NCBI RefSeq assembly: GCF_011752045.1
Contig: NZ_JAAKXW010000002.1
Coordinates: forward strand, 124,001-188,000
Length of the DNA: 64,000 bases
From: Microbacterium hydrocarbonoxydans
GTDB lineage: Bacteria; Actinomycetota; Actinomycetes; Actinomycetales; Microbacteriaceae
Direction of reading: 5' to 3'
Under the pieces are notes generated by a model. That model was not told where the DNA came from. It made no database searches and was given only the letters and a program-made list of their open reading frames with translations. Below are positions 1 through 7,571 of the stretch, one piece after another. The position numbers were made by a program, and so were the translations under genes. The stretch's first letter is position 1. Each line of letters opens with the position of its first letter.

Positions 1-705
1 GAGGGCGGCCGGGTGACCGCGGATGCCGTCGCCCTCGGCACGAACGTGTTCCCGTCCCTGCTCAAGCGCAACCGCCTGATGACCGTGCCGGTGTACGACT
101 ACGTGCTGATGACGGAGCCGCTGAGCTCCGAGCAGCTGGCCTCGATCGGCTGGTCGAACCGGCAGGGCCTCGCCGACAGCGCGAACCAGTTCCACTACTA
201 CCGGCTCACCGCCGACGACCGCATCCTGTTCGGCGGCTACGACGCGATCTACCACTTCGGCGGCAAGGTCCGCCCGGAGTACGAGGACCGCATGGCGAGC
301 CACCGCAGGCTCGCCTCGCACTTCTTCACGACGTTCCCGCAGCTCGAGGGCCTGCGCTTCACGCACCGCTGGGCCGGCGCGATCGACTCGTCGAGCCGCT
401 TCTGCGCCTTCTTCGGCACCGCCCGCAAGGGGCGCGTCGCCTACGCCACCGGGTTCACCGGGCTCGGCGTCGGCGCCGCACGCTTCGCCGCCGACGTCAT
501 GCTCGACAAGCTGTCGGGCGTCGAGACCGAGCGCACCGAGCTGCGGATGGTGCGCGAGAAGCCGATCCCCTTCCCGCCCGAGCCCGCCGCCGCCATCGGC
601 ATCAACCTCGTGCGCGCGGCGATGAACCAGGCCGATCACAACGAGGGAAAGCGCAACCTCTTCCTCAAGGCGCTCGACGCCGTCGGCATGGGGTTCGACT
701 CGTGA
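1..705 (+). CDS. FAD-dependent oxidoreductase (DAO family), 3' part only
   Basis: The reading frame is open from base 1, so the N-terminal FAD-binding Rossmann motif lies outside the window and only about 234 C-terminal residues are visible. The segment with HYYRLTADDRILFGGYD, followed by SSHRR-type and HRWAGAIDSSSRF stretches and a late ATGFTGLGVGAARFAADV motif, is the substrate and C-terminal FAD part of the glycine/D-amino-acid oxidase (DAO) superfamily. Gamma-glutamylputrescine oxidase-like and related amine oxidases look like this. It overlaps the cupin gene that follows by 4 bases, so the two are co-translated and the cupin may serve the same amine or amino-acid pathway. The substrate cannot be read from the sequence. 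Confidence 0.85.
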   Translation, partial: EGGRVTADAVALGTNVFPSLLKRNRLMTVPVYDYVLMTEPLSSEQLASIGWSNRQGLADSANQFHYYRLTADDRILFGGYDAIYHFGGKVRPEYEDRMASHRRLASHFFTTFPQLEGLRFTHRWAGAIDSSSRFCAFFGTARKGRVAYATGFTGLGVGAARFAADVMLDKLSGVETERTELRMVREKPIPFPPEPAAAIGINLVRAAMNQADHNEGKRNLFLKALDAVGMGFDS

Positions 706-1049
706 GCGCGCTGGCCGCCGGCGCCGGCGCCGATGCGCACACCCTCGACCTCGCGCACGCGCCGCTGCCCGCCGAGGAGGTCGTGGCCGGCGCGCCGACG
801 ACCGGGTCGGTCGCCCTCGCGACCATCGGCGACGTCGAGGTGGGCATCTGGGAGATGACCCCCGGCACGGCATCCGACACCGAGGCCGACGAGGTCTTCG
901 TCGTGCTCTCCGGCCGGGCCGTGATCTCCTTCGTCTCTCCCGCGCTGCCCGACCTCGAGGTGGGTCCGGGGTCGGTCGTGCGGCTCGCCGAGGGCATGCA
1001 GACCGTGTGGACCGTCACCGAGACGCTCCGCAAGGTGTACGTGGCCTGA
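702..1049 (+). CDS. small cupin protein (Cupin_3 / EutQ-like)
   Basis: This is a 115-residue single-domain cupin. The core runs from about residue 45 to the end, with IGDVEVGIWEMTPGTASDTEADEVFVVLSGRAVISF forming the first cupin motif and GSVVRLAEGMQTVWTVTETLRKVYV the second; it resembles the ureidoglycine aminohydrolase-like cupin_3 family. The GTG start overlaps the stop of the flavin oxidoreductase gene, so the pair forms an operon. In this family such cupins often accompany amine oxidases, but the role here is inferred from context only. Several canonical metal-binding His positions are not obvious, so metal binding is uncertain. Confidence 0.8.
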   Translation: MSALAAGAGADAHTLDLAHAPLPAEEVVAGAPTTGSVALATIGDVEVGIWEMTPGTASDTEADEVFVVLSGRAVISFVSPALPDLEVGPGSVVRLAEGMQTVWTVTETLRKVYVA

Positions 1050-1050
1050 G

Positions 1051-2040
1051 TCAGTCCTCGCGCGCCGTGACCTCGGCATGCGGCATCCGCTCGCGCATCA
1101 CGCGGATCGCCTCGGGGTTGTCGTCGACGAGCACCGCGTCGCGCCCGAGCGCCGAAGCCACTGCTCCGGTCGTCCCCGAACCCGCGAACAGGTCGAGCAC
1201 GCGGTCGCCAGGCCGGCTCGACGCCGTCACGATGCGGCGCAGGATGCCCTCGGGCTTCTGGGTCGGGTACCCCGTCTTCTCGCGGCCCGTCGTCGGCACG
1301 ATGGTGTGCCACCACACGTCGGTGGGCAGCTTGCCGCGTTCGGCCTTCTCGGCCGTCACCAGCCCGGGGGCCATGTACGGCTCGCGGTCGACCGCCTCGG
1401 AGTCGAAGAAGTAGGAGCGGGGGTTCTTCACGTACACCAGGATCGTGTCGTGCTTGGTCGGCCAGCGCCGCCGCGACTTCGCCCCGTAGTCGTACGCCCA
1501 GATCAGCTCGTTGAGGAAGCAGTCCCTGCCGAAGACGGCATCCAGCATCACCTTGGCGTAGTGCGCCTCGCGGTAGTCGAGGTGCAGGTACAGCGTGCCG
1601 TCGTCGGCGAGCAGCCGCCAGGCCTCCTCCAGCCGCGGCATGAGGAACGACCCGTAGTCGTCGAACCGGTCGTCGTAGGCGCGCAGCATCCCGCGCACCC
1701 GCTCGTACCGATGCCCGTGGAAGCCGTGCCGGATCTCGATCTCCGCGGCGGGCTGTTCAGAACTCCGCAGATCCGCGGGCGTGCTCGCCCGGCCATAGCG
1801 GGAATCCGCGGGCCGTGCGCTCTCAGCCTCGGATTCCTGAGGAGTTGTGGACGTCCGCCGCGCGGTGACCACCTGACGCCCCTGCGTGCGGCCTGTGTTG
1901 AACGGCGGGTCCAGGTACACCAGGGCGAAGGATGCCGCGGGCAGGGTCGCGGCGACAGCCAGGTTGTCGCCCTCGATGACGGTCACCGCGCCGGGCGCCG
2001 TCTCCTCCCGCGGAGCGACCGACGTCACGAAGCCCGGCAC
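1051..2040 (-). CDS. orphan site-specific DNA methyltransferase (N6-adenine/N4-cytosine, beta class)
   Basis: This 329-residue enzyme has the catalytic DPPFNTG motif (D44-P-P-F47) near the N-terminus and the SAM-binding DLFAGSGTTG motif at about residues 283-292. This IV-before-I order defines the beta group (PF01555). Residues 51-110 carry a Ser/Arg/Ala-rich insertion before the GFHGHRYERVRGM segment. GTPTQKPEGILRR-type residues (GYPTQKP) lie just before motif I, as usual. The GTG start is 7 bases after the lplA stop, so the two are probably cotranscribed. No restriction endonuclease lies nearby, so it is called an orphan methylase. Whether it modifies adenine or cytosine, and at which site, cannot be told. 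Confidence 0.88.
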   Translation of the reverse strand: MPGFVTSVAPREETAPGAVTVIEGDNLAVAATLPAASFALVYLDPPFNTGRTQGRQVVTARRTSTTPQESEAESARPADSRYGRASTPADLRSSEQPAAEIEIRHGFHGHRYERVRGMLRAYDDRFDDYGSFLMPRLEEAWRLLADDGTLYLHLDYREAHYAKVMLDAVFGRDCFLNELIWAYDYGAKSRRRWPTKHDTILVYVKNPRSYFFDSEAVDREPYMAPGLVTAEKAERGKLPTDVWWHTIVPTTGREKTGYPTQKPEGILRRIVTASSRPGDRVLDLFAGSGTTGAVASALGRDAVLVDDNPEAIRVMRERMPHAEVTARED

Positions 2041-2046
2041 CGAAGC

Positions 2047-3096
2047 TCAGGGGACACGGTGCAGCCACGCCTCGGTGGCGAACTTCGACTCCACGAGCGC
2101 TTCGGCGTCGGCGTACTCGTCGGGGGTGATCGCGCCGTCCTCGGCATCCGTCAGCGCGCGGAAGGTGTCCTTGAAGCGCTCGATGATCTCGGCGCGCGCG
2201 AGTCCGGTCTGGCTGCGCAGCGGGTCGACGCGCTTGGCCGCCGAGGTGGTGCCCTTGTCGCTGAGCTTCTCGCGGCCGATACGGAGCACCTCGGTCATGG
2301 TCTGGCCGTCGATGTCGTAGGAGAGAGTCGCGTGGTGCAGCACTCCGCCGTTGGCGAGGCGCTTCTGCGCGGCGCCGCCGATCTTGCCGGTGGAGCTGGC
2401 GATGTCGTTGAGCGGCTGGTAGACCGCGTCGATGCCGAGCGAGCGCAGCGCCTGCAGCACCCAGTCGTCGAGGAAGGCGTACGAGTCCGCGAAGGTCATG
2501 CCCTGCACGAGGGATGCCGGCACGTACAGCGAATAGGTGATGATCTGCCCCGCGGCCATGAGCATGGCCCCGCCCCCGGAGATCCGGCGGACGACGTCGA
2601 AACCGTGCCGCGCCGCCCCCTCGGGGTCGACCTCGTTCCGGTACGACTGGAACGAGCCGATCACGACGGCGGACTGGTCCCACTCCCAGATGCGCAGGGT
2701 GGGGCGACGGCGCCCCTCACCGACGCGGGAGGTGAGCACCTCGTCGAGGGCGAGATTCATGCGCGGGGACACGGCCTTCTCGTGGATGATCTCCCAGTCG
2801 AAGTCACGCCAGCCGGGTGCCGTGACGAGGGCGCGGCGCACCGCGGTGCCGACGGCATCCGGGGTGAATCCGAGCAGCTGCGCGCCGGCCGGAAGCGCTC
2901 CGCGCACGGCGGCGGCGATCGCCGTTGCGTCGGACTCGACGGCCAGCCCGTTCACCGCGTCGTTGATGTCGTCCAGCGCCGTGTCCGGCTCGAGGAAGAA
3001 GTCGCCCGCGAGGCGGAAACGGGCGATCCGGCCGTCCTCCACATCCAGGTCGACGACGACGAGCTTTCCCCCGGGGACCTTGTATTCACCGTGCAC
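2047..3096 (-). CDS. lplA: lipoate-protein ligase A family enzyme
   Basis: This 349-residue protein attaches lipoate to lipoyl domains of 2-oxoacid dehydrogenases or the glycine cleavage system. The order is inverted relative to E. coli LplA: an accessory, LplA-C-like domain comes first (about residues 1-95), then the catalytic domain from about 100. The signature RRISGGGAM and the GKIGGAAQKR segment with the catalytic Lys are both present, as is the MNLALDE segment. The GTG start sits exactly 6 bases after a TAAGCT -10 box, predicting a leaderless transcript. Octanoyltransferase activity is an alternative within the same superfamily. Confidence 0.88.
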   Translation of the reverse strand: MHGEYKVPGGKLVVVDLDVEDGRIARFRLAGDFFLEPDTALDDINDAVNGLAVESDATAIAAAVRGALPAGAQLLGFTPDAVGTAVRRALVTAPGWRDFDWEIIHEKAVSPRMNLALDEVLTSRVGEGRRRPTLRIWEWDQSAVVIGSFQSYRNEVDPEGAARHGFDVVRRISGGGAMLMAAGQIITYSLYVPASLVQGMTFADSYAFLDDWVLQALRSLGIDAVYQPLNDIASSTGKIGGAAQKRLANGGVLHHATLSYDIDGQTMTEVLRIGREKLSDKGTTSAAKRVDPLRSQTGLARAEIIERFKDTFRALTDAEDGAITPDEYADAEALVESKFATEAWLHRVP

Positions 3097-3102
3097 GGTT
3101 CC

Positions 3103-3108
3103 AGCTTA
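3103..3108 (-). promoter_or_regulatory. -10 box of lplA (leaderless type)
   Basis: TAAGCT on the minus strand lies 6 bases upstream of the lplA GTG, so transcription would begin at the start codon. Confidence 0.55.
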
Positions 3109-3134
3109 AGGCGCACCCGCGGCACGCCGCCCGT

Positions 3135-3872
3135 TCAGCCGCCGAGGACCACCGCGCGCTCTCCCGCCCTGATCGGTGCCGAGTAGCGATTGCCTGCCGT
3201 GGGCAGCGGGCAGATGAACTGGTCCGAGAACGCGCACGGCGGCAGGTACGCGCGGTTGAAGTCGATCACGGCGGTGCCGTCCGGATCGGGCTCGTCGACC
3301 GCGAGGAACCGGAACCGGTACGTCTCCAGCCCGTTGGTGCCGTCGCCGAACACCGCCCGCAGGCCGCCCTGCGAGCCTCGGGTCAGCGTGAGCGTCTGCG
3401 CCGTGCCGTCGAGCTCGAAGTGCAGGCGCCCGGCGACCGCCGACTCGTGGTCGGCGCCGTCCACCGCGGTGACGACGATGCTCTCCCCCGGCGTCGGCTC
3501 GAACACGGCGGGGAGCCGCCAGGACTCGCGCGGCGGATAGGCGTCGATCGCGGAGAACAGCTCGCGCTGCGGCCGGCGCGGATCGAACACGCGCAGGGCG
3601 AGGGCGCCCTGCCGCTCGAAGACCCGCAGCTCGCGGCGGCCGAGGCGGACGGTCTCCGCCCCGCGCAGCGTGAGGCTCTCCCCGGAGGCGCCGAGCTCGC
3701 TGCCGCGGATGCCGCCGTCTCCGGTGAGCGCCCACAGCCCGGGGATCCCCTCGACGGCGGCCGGCATCGTGATCAGCCAGTTCGTCGACTCCAGCGCCGA
3801 GGGGCCGTACTCTGCCCCCGCATAGTTCTCCCGCGCTGCATGCCAGACCCGCCAGTCATCCTCGAAGCTCAT
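3135..3872 (-). CDS. DUF1684 protein
   Basis: This 245-residue protein is recognisable as DUF1684 by its ending: TAVIDFNRAYLPPCAFSDQF, then CPLPTAGNRYSAPIRAGE, the strongly conserved C-terminal block of that family. The N-terminal WRVWHAAREN matches the family too. The biochemical function is unknown; no signal peptide or membrane segment is visible, so it should be cytoplasmic. The ATG at 3872 follows a GGAGAGG ribosome site, and a TAGATT -10 box lies further upstream, giving a normal leader, unlike several neighbours. Its 3' end is 38 bases from the lplA start. Confidence 0.85.
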   Translation of the reverse strand: MSFEDDWRVWHAARENYAGAEYGPSALESTNWLITMPAAVEGIPGLWALTGDGGIRGSELGASGESLTLRGAETVRLGRRELRVFERQGALALRVFDPRRPQRELFSAIDAYPPRESWRLPAVFEPTPGESIVVTAVDGADHESAVAGRLHFELDGTAQTLTLTRGSQGGLRAVFGDGTNGLETYRFRFLAVDEPDPDGTAVIDFNRAYLPPCAFSDQFICPLPTAGNRYSAPIRAGERAVVLGG

Positions 3873-3981
3873 CTCGACGCACCTCTCCTCCGTCGCGAAT
3901 CTAGGACGCGGCAGAGGGTCGCCGAGGGGATGACGTCACACTCCGACCCCGGACGAAATGTTTCGGGCCGGCGGGAATGCC

Positions 3982-4836
3982 TCAGCGCGCGGGGATGCGC
4001 GCGTCGAGCCAGCTCAGCACGTCGGCGCGGACCTCCGCCTGCTGCAGCTCGTTGAAGATCTCGTGGCGCGCGTCCGGGTAGACGAGCGTCGTGACGTCGG
4101 TCAGGCCGGATCGGGTGCGGTACTCGTCTGCGAGCCTGTGCACGCTCCGCGGACCGCCGACCGGGTCGTCGCGCCCGACCATCAGCAGCATCGGGATGTC
4201 GCGGCCGAGGTCCTTGCGCGGGCGTCCGTAGAGCTTCGCCGCCTCGATCGGGCCGAACAGCTTCAGCAGCGGCACGTCGGTGGTGAGCGGGTCCTCGTCG
4301 AAGGATGCCCAGATCGCCGGGTCGCGGCTCAGCCACTCGAACCCGCTGGCGTCCGGTCCCGCCCAGCGCGCGTTCAGCGGCGCGGCGTTCAGCGAGCCGG
4401 GCATGCGCAGGGCGGAGCCCGACAGTATGACGGCATCCCACGCCTCGGGGTGGTGGTTGACGAGCATCTGCGCGAGGAAGGACCCCCAGGAGTGCCCGAG
4501 CAGCACGAGAGGCAGGTCGGGGTTCTCCGCCCGGATGATGCCGGTGAGCTGCCAGATCGCCTCTTCGGCGGCGCGGAGTCCGCCCTTGCCGAGACGCCCC
4601 AGCCTGGCGGGGCCGTCATGCTGGCGGATGCCGGTGCGCCCGTGCCCGCGGTGGTCGTCGGCGTAGACCGTGAAGCCCGCCCCGGTGAGGGCGGCGATCA
4701 GCGCGCCGTAGCGTCCGGCGTGCTCGCCGACCCCGTGCAGCAGCTGCACCACTCCTCGCGGCGTGCCCGCGGCGGGGTGCACGTCGTAGACGATGGCGAT
4801 GCCGTGAGCATCCGTGAACTCGCGCGTATCCGTCAC
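3982..4836 (-). CDS. alpha/beta hydrolase, monoacylglycerol lipase-like
   Basis: This is a 284-residue serine hydrolase of the Hydrolase_4 (serine aminopeptidase S33) type, related to lysophospholipases and monoacylglycerol lipases. HGVGEHAGRY (about residues 34-43) forms the oxyanion-hole region. GHSWGS carries nucleophile Ser116, and the late VGRDDPVGG and DARHEIFNE segments supply the Asp and His of the triad. There is no signal peptide, so it should be cytoplasmic. The GTG start lies 6 bases after TAGGGT. The natural substrate is not evident. Confidence 0.87.
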   Translation of the reverse strand: MTDTREFTDAHGIAIVYDVHPAAGTPRGVVQLLHGVGEHAGRYGALIAALTGAGFTVYADDHRGHGRTGIRQHDGPARLGRLGKGGLRAAEEAIWQLTGIIRAENPDLPLVLLGHSWGSFLAQMLVNHHPEAWDAVILSGSALRMPGSLNAAPLNARWAGPDASGFEWLSRDPAIWASFDEDPLTTDVPLLKLFGPIEAAKLYGRPRKDLGRDIPMLLMVGRDDPVGGPRSVHRLADEYRTRSGLTDVTTLVYPDARHEIFNELQQAEVRADVLSWLDARIPAR

Positions 4837-4842
4837 GCCCCC

Positions 4843-4848
4843 ACCCTA
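4843..4848 (-). promoter_or_regulatory. -10 box of the alpha/beta hydrolase gene (leaderless type)
   Basis: TAGGGT on the minus strand, 6 bases before the GTG start. Confidence 0.5.
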
Positions 4849-4881
4849 CTCAGCGGTCTCGGCGGCGGCGAACCTCCCGGC

Positions 4882-5619
4882 TCAGCGGCCGAGCGACGCG
4901 ACCACGCCGCGCGCGATCTCGAGGTCGGTGACCTCGTACCCGCCGACGCCGTCTGAGGCGGAGCCCATCCGCACCCCGCCGGTCTCGGCGACCGCGCGCT
5001 TGGCGGAGAAGTGCAGGGCGTCGACGCCCGTCGCGGCGAGCGCAGGGGCGGATGCCGCGGTCACGCCGCTCCCCGCCATGATCTCGATCTCCCCCGCGGC
5101 CTCGGCGACGAGCGCGCGGAGCGTGTCGATGCCGTCGATCGCGGCGGAGGCGCCGCCCGAGGTGAGCACCCGTCGCAGGCCCAGCAAGCGTGCGGCGGCG
5201 AGCGCCGCGACCGGGTCGGGCGTGACGTCGATGGCCCGGTGCAGGGTGACGGATGCTCCCCCGGCCGCGTCGCGCAGCCGCGCCATGGAATCGAGGTCCA
5301 GGCTCCCCTGCCCGTCCAGCGCGCCGATGACGACGCCGTCCACGCCGGCGTCGATCGCGCGCCGCACGTCCCGCTCGGAGATCGCGATCTCCTCGGCGTC
5401 GTAATGGAAGCCGCCGGCGCGGGGCCGGATCAGCGCGTGCACCTCGACCCCCGCCGCACGGGCGGCCTCGACCGACAGCTCGAGGGTGGCCGGCGATGCG
5501 GTGAGCCCGCCGAGCGGAAGCGCCTGGGCGAGCTCGACGCGGGCGGCGCCCACGATTCCGGCGATGCGGACGCCCGCGGGATCCTGGACGGCGATTTCGA
5601 GAGCGAGGGTTCGGGTCAC
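4882..5619 (-). CDS. cutC: CutC-family protein
   Basis: This 245-residue TIM-barrel protein belongs to the CutC family. RVELAQALPLGGLTAS, HALIRPRAGGFHYDAEE, DGVVIGALD, TLHRAIDVTPDP, RRVLTSGGASAA and IEIMAGSGV are the family landmarks in the correct order. CutC was named for copper homeostasis in E. coli, but a direct role in copper handling is disputed and the enzymatic activity is unknown. The GTG start is preceded by GAGAAT 6 bases upstream, another possible leaderless start. No copper transporter or chaperone gene is adjacent. Confidence 0.88.
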   Translation of the reverse strand: MTRTLALEIAVQDPAGVRIAGIVGAARVELAQALPLGGLTASPATLELSVEAARAAGVEVHALIRPRAGGFHYDAEEIAISERDVRRAIDAGVDGVVIGALDGQGSLDLDSMARLRDAAGGASVTLHRAIDVTPDPVAALAAARLLGLRRVLTSGGASAAIDGIDTLRALVAEAAGEIEIMAGSGVTAASAPALAATGVDALHFSAKRAVAETGGVRMGSASDGVGGYEVTDLEIARGVVASLGR

Positions 5620-5680
5620 GGGTCCATTCTCCCGTGCCGCGGCGGGCCGCCCGGCATCCGCTCTTCCCTCCGCCCCGAAA

Positions 5681-5703
5681 ATTACTTAGACTGTCTAAGT
5701 AAT
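5681..5703. promoter_or_regulatory. 23-bp perfect palindrome, MarR operator over the start codon
   Basis: Half-site ATTACTTAGAC is followed by one central base and its exact complement. The last two bases overlap the ATG of the marR gene. Its AT content is far above that of its surroundings. A MarR dimer bound here would cover the start point of a leaderless marR-MFS mRNA, which fits autorepression. Confidence 0.8.
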
Positions 5704-6142
5704 GTCTGCGCCTGATGAAGAGCTCCACCTCACCGCGACAGACCTGCGCATGGCGACCTTCCGGCTCGCACGGCGCCTACGCTGCGCCCGGGCCGTCGAC
5801 GCGATGAGCGACGCGCAGCTCGCGGTGCTCTCGACGCTGCACATGCACGGGCGCCGCACGATCACCGCTCTCGCCGAGCGCGAGCGGGTCACCGCCCCCT
5901 CGATGACCAGCATGATCAACGGTCTCGAGGAGCAGGGGTACGTGCGCCGGACGGCCGACGAGGAGGACCGCCGCCGCGTGCAGGTCGAGATCACGGATGC
6001 AGGCACCGCCATCGTCGCGGAGACCATCCAGCGCCGCGACGAGCTGCTGGCGGCGATGCTCGCCGAGCAGGACTTCACCGCCGACGAGCTGAGGACCCTG
6101 CGCGAGGCGAGCGCCCTGATGCGGAAGGTGGTCGAGGGATGA
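5702..6142 (+). CDS. MarR-family transcriptional regulator
   Basis: This 146-residue winged-helix repressor carries ITALAERERVTAPSMTSMINGLEEQGYVRR (recognition helix) and ADEEDRRRVQVEITDAG (wing), typical for MarR. The start was chosen because it gives the usual 12-15 residues before the first dimerisation helix; no Shine-Dalgarno sequence precedes it and the 23-bp palindrome abuts it. It overlaps the MFS gene by 4 bases, the usual arrangement of a ligand-responsive repressor with the exporter it controls. The inducer is unknown. Confidence 0.9.
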   Translation: MSAPDEELHLTATDLRMATFRLARRLRCARAVDAMSDAQLAVLSTLHMHGRRTITALAERERVTAPSMTSMINGLEEQGYVRRTADEEDRRRVQVEITDAGTAIVAETIQRRDELLAAMLAEQDFTADELRTLREASALMRKVVEG

Positions 6143-7539
6143 GCGCGATGTTCCGCTCCTTCGCGAACGTCAACTACCGCATCTGGTTCGCCGGCGCGCT
6201 CGTGTCCAACATCGGCGGGTGGATGCAGGCGACGGCCCAGGACTGGGTGGTCCTCACCGAGCTGACCGACAACGACGCCGCGGCGATGGGCATCACGATG
6301 GCGCTGCAGTTCGGCCCGCCGCTCGTGCTGGTGAGCCTCACCGGCTGGGTCGCCGACCGCTTCGACCGCCGCCACATCCTGATGGCCACGCAGTCGACGC
6401 TGCTCGTGCTGGCGCTGGCCGTCGGCCTCCTGCTGCTCGGCGAAGCGATGACGCTGCCGATGATGTTCGGCTTCGCGGCCGCCTTCGGCGTCGTCAACGC
6501 CTTCGACGCCCCGGCGCGGCAGGCCTTCGTCTCCGACATGGTCTCGACCGGAGACACATCGAACGCCGTCGCCCTCAACTCGGCATCCTTCAACCTCGCC
6601 CGGATGATCGGCCCCGCCGTCGGCGGCCTGCTGATCGTGGCGATCGGCTCCGGCTGGGTGTTCATCGCGAACGCCGCCACCTTCCTCGCGATGATGCTGG
6701 CCCTGATGTCGCTGAGGCGGAACCAGCTCGCCCCGCGGCTGAAGAACCGCAGCCGCGGCGGCCTCGCGGCCGGGTTCCGCTACGTGTGGGCGCGCAGCGA
6801 CCTGCGCGTCGTGTTCGTGACCGTGTTCCTCATCGGCGCCTTCGGCATGAACTTCCCGATCTTCGCCTCGACGATGGCGCTCGAGTTCGGCGCCGGCGCC
6901 GACGGCTACGGCGTGCTCAGCTCGATCCTCGCGATCGGCTCTCTCGCCGGAGCGCTGCTCGCCGCCCGCCGCGACCGGGCCCGGGTGCGGGTCGTGGTGC
7001 TGGCCGCTGGAGGTTTCGGCGTCAGCGCGTTCGTGTCGGCGGCGATGCCCAGCTACGCCTCCTACGCGGTCACGCTGATGTTCACCGGGTTCATGATCGT
7101 GACCCTGCTCACCACCGCCAACGGCTACGTGCAGATCACGACCGATGCGGCGCTGCGCGGACGCGTGCTCGCCCTCTACATGGCCGTCATCATGGGATCC
7201 ACGCCGGTCGGCGCTCCCATCGCCGGCTGGGTGGCCGACGCCTTCGGCCCGCGCACCGCGATCATGCTCGGCGGCACGGCGGGTCTCGTCGCCTGCGCGA
7301 TCGGCGGGATCTGGATGCTCGTGTCGGGCCGGCTGCACCGCCACGAGAACCGGCGCTTCCTGCTGACGCTCGACGAGACGCGCCCGATCAGCATCGTGGA
7401 CGAGGTCGACCCGGTCGAGTTCAGCGACGAGGCGGCGGCCACGACGCCGATCCGCACCGCGCCGGGCGCGTGCGGTGAGCGGAGCATGGCCGAGGATGCC
7501 GGGACGCGCGAGCGGAGGGACGCTCCGGGGAGCACCTGA
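6139..7539 (+). CDS. MFS transporter (MFS_3 type), probable drug exporter
   Basis: This 466-residue major facilitator begins MFRSFANVNYRIWFAGALVSNIGGWMQ, the hallmark of the MFS_3 group (transmembrane secretion effector, PF05977, which includes the enterobactin exporter EntS). Eleven to twelve hydrophobic segments lie between residues 10 and 415, with the VADRFDRRHIL loop 2-3 motif, followed by a hydrophilic tail of about 65 residues. It is translationally coupled to marR and so is probably induced by the compound it exports. The substrate cannot be deduced. Confidence 0.88.
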   Translation: MSAMFRSFANVNYRIWFAGALVSNIGGWMQATAQDWVVLTELTDNDAAAMGITMALQFGPPLVLVSLTGWVADRFDRRHILMATQSTLLVLALAVGLLLLGEAMTLPMMFGFAAAFGVVNAFDAPARQAFVSDMVSTGDTSNAVALNSASFNLARMIGPAVGGLLIVAIGSGWVFIANAATFLAMMLALMSLRRNQLAPRLKNRSRGGLAAGFRYVWARSDLRVVFVTVFLIGAFGMNFPIFASTMALEFGAGADGYGVLSSILAIGSLAGALLAARRDRARVRVVVLAAGGFGVSAFVSAAMPSYASYAVTLMFTGFMIVTLLTTANGYVQITTDAALRGRVLALYMAVIMGSTPVGAPIAGWVADAFGPRTAIMLGGTAGLVACAIGGIWMLVSGRLHRHENRRFLLTLDETRPISIVDEVDPVEFSDEAAATTPIRTAPGACGERSMAEDAGTRERRDAPGST

Positions 7540-7559
7540 CGCCCGGCCCGCTCCGGCGT

Positions 7560-7565
7560 TAGCGT
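7560..7565 (+). promoter_or_regulatory. -10 box of the BCCT transporter gene (leaderless type)
   Basis: TAGCGT lies 6 bases before the ATG at 7572, so the transporter has its own promoter rather than depending on the MFS gene. Confidence 0.5.
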
Positions 7566-7571
7566 GGTCGG

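Noticed and set aside
1078..3186. A 702-codon plus-strand frame opposite the methylase and lplA genes
   Set aside because: Antisense shadow of two well-recognised genes; composition is atypical (Arg/His/Val-rich) and no start signal precedes it.
3873..3981. A CCCGGAC...GTTTCGGG hairpin downstream of the DUF1684 gene start
   Set aside because: Only the outer four pairs are secure; the rest mismatches.
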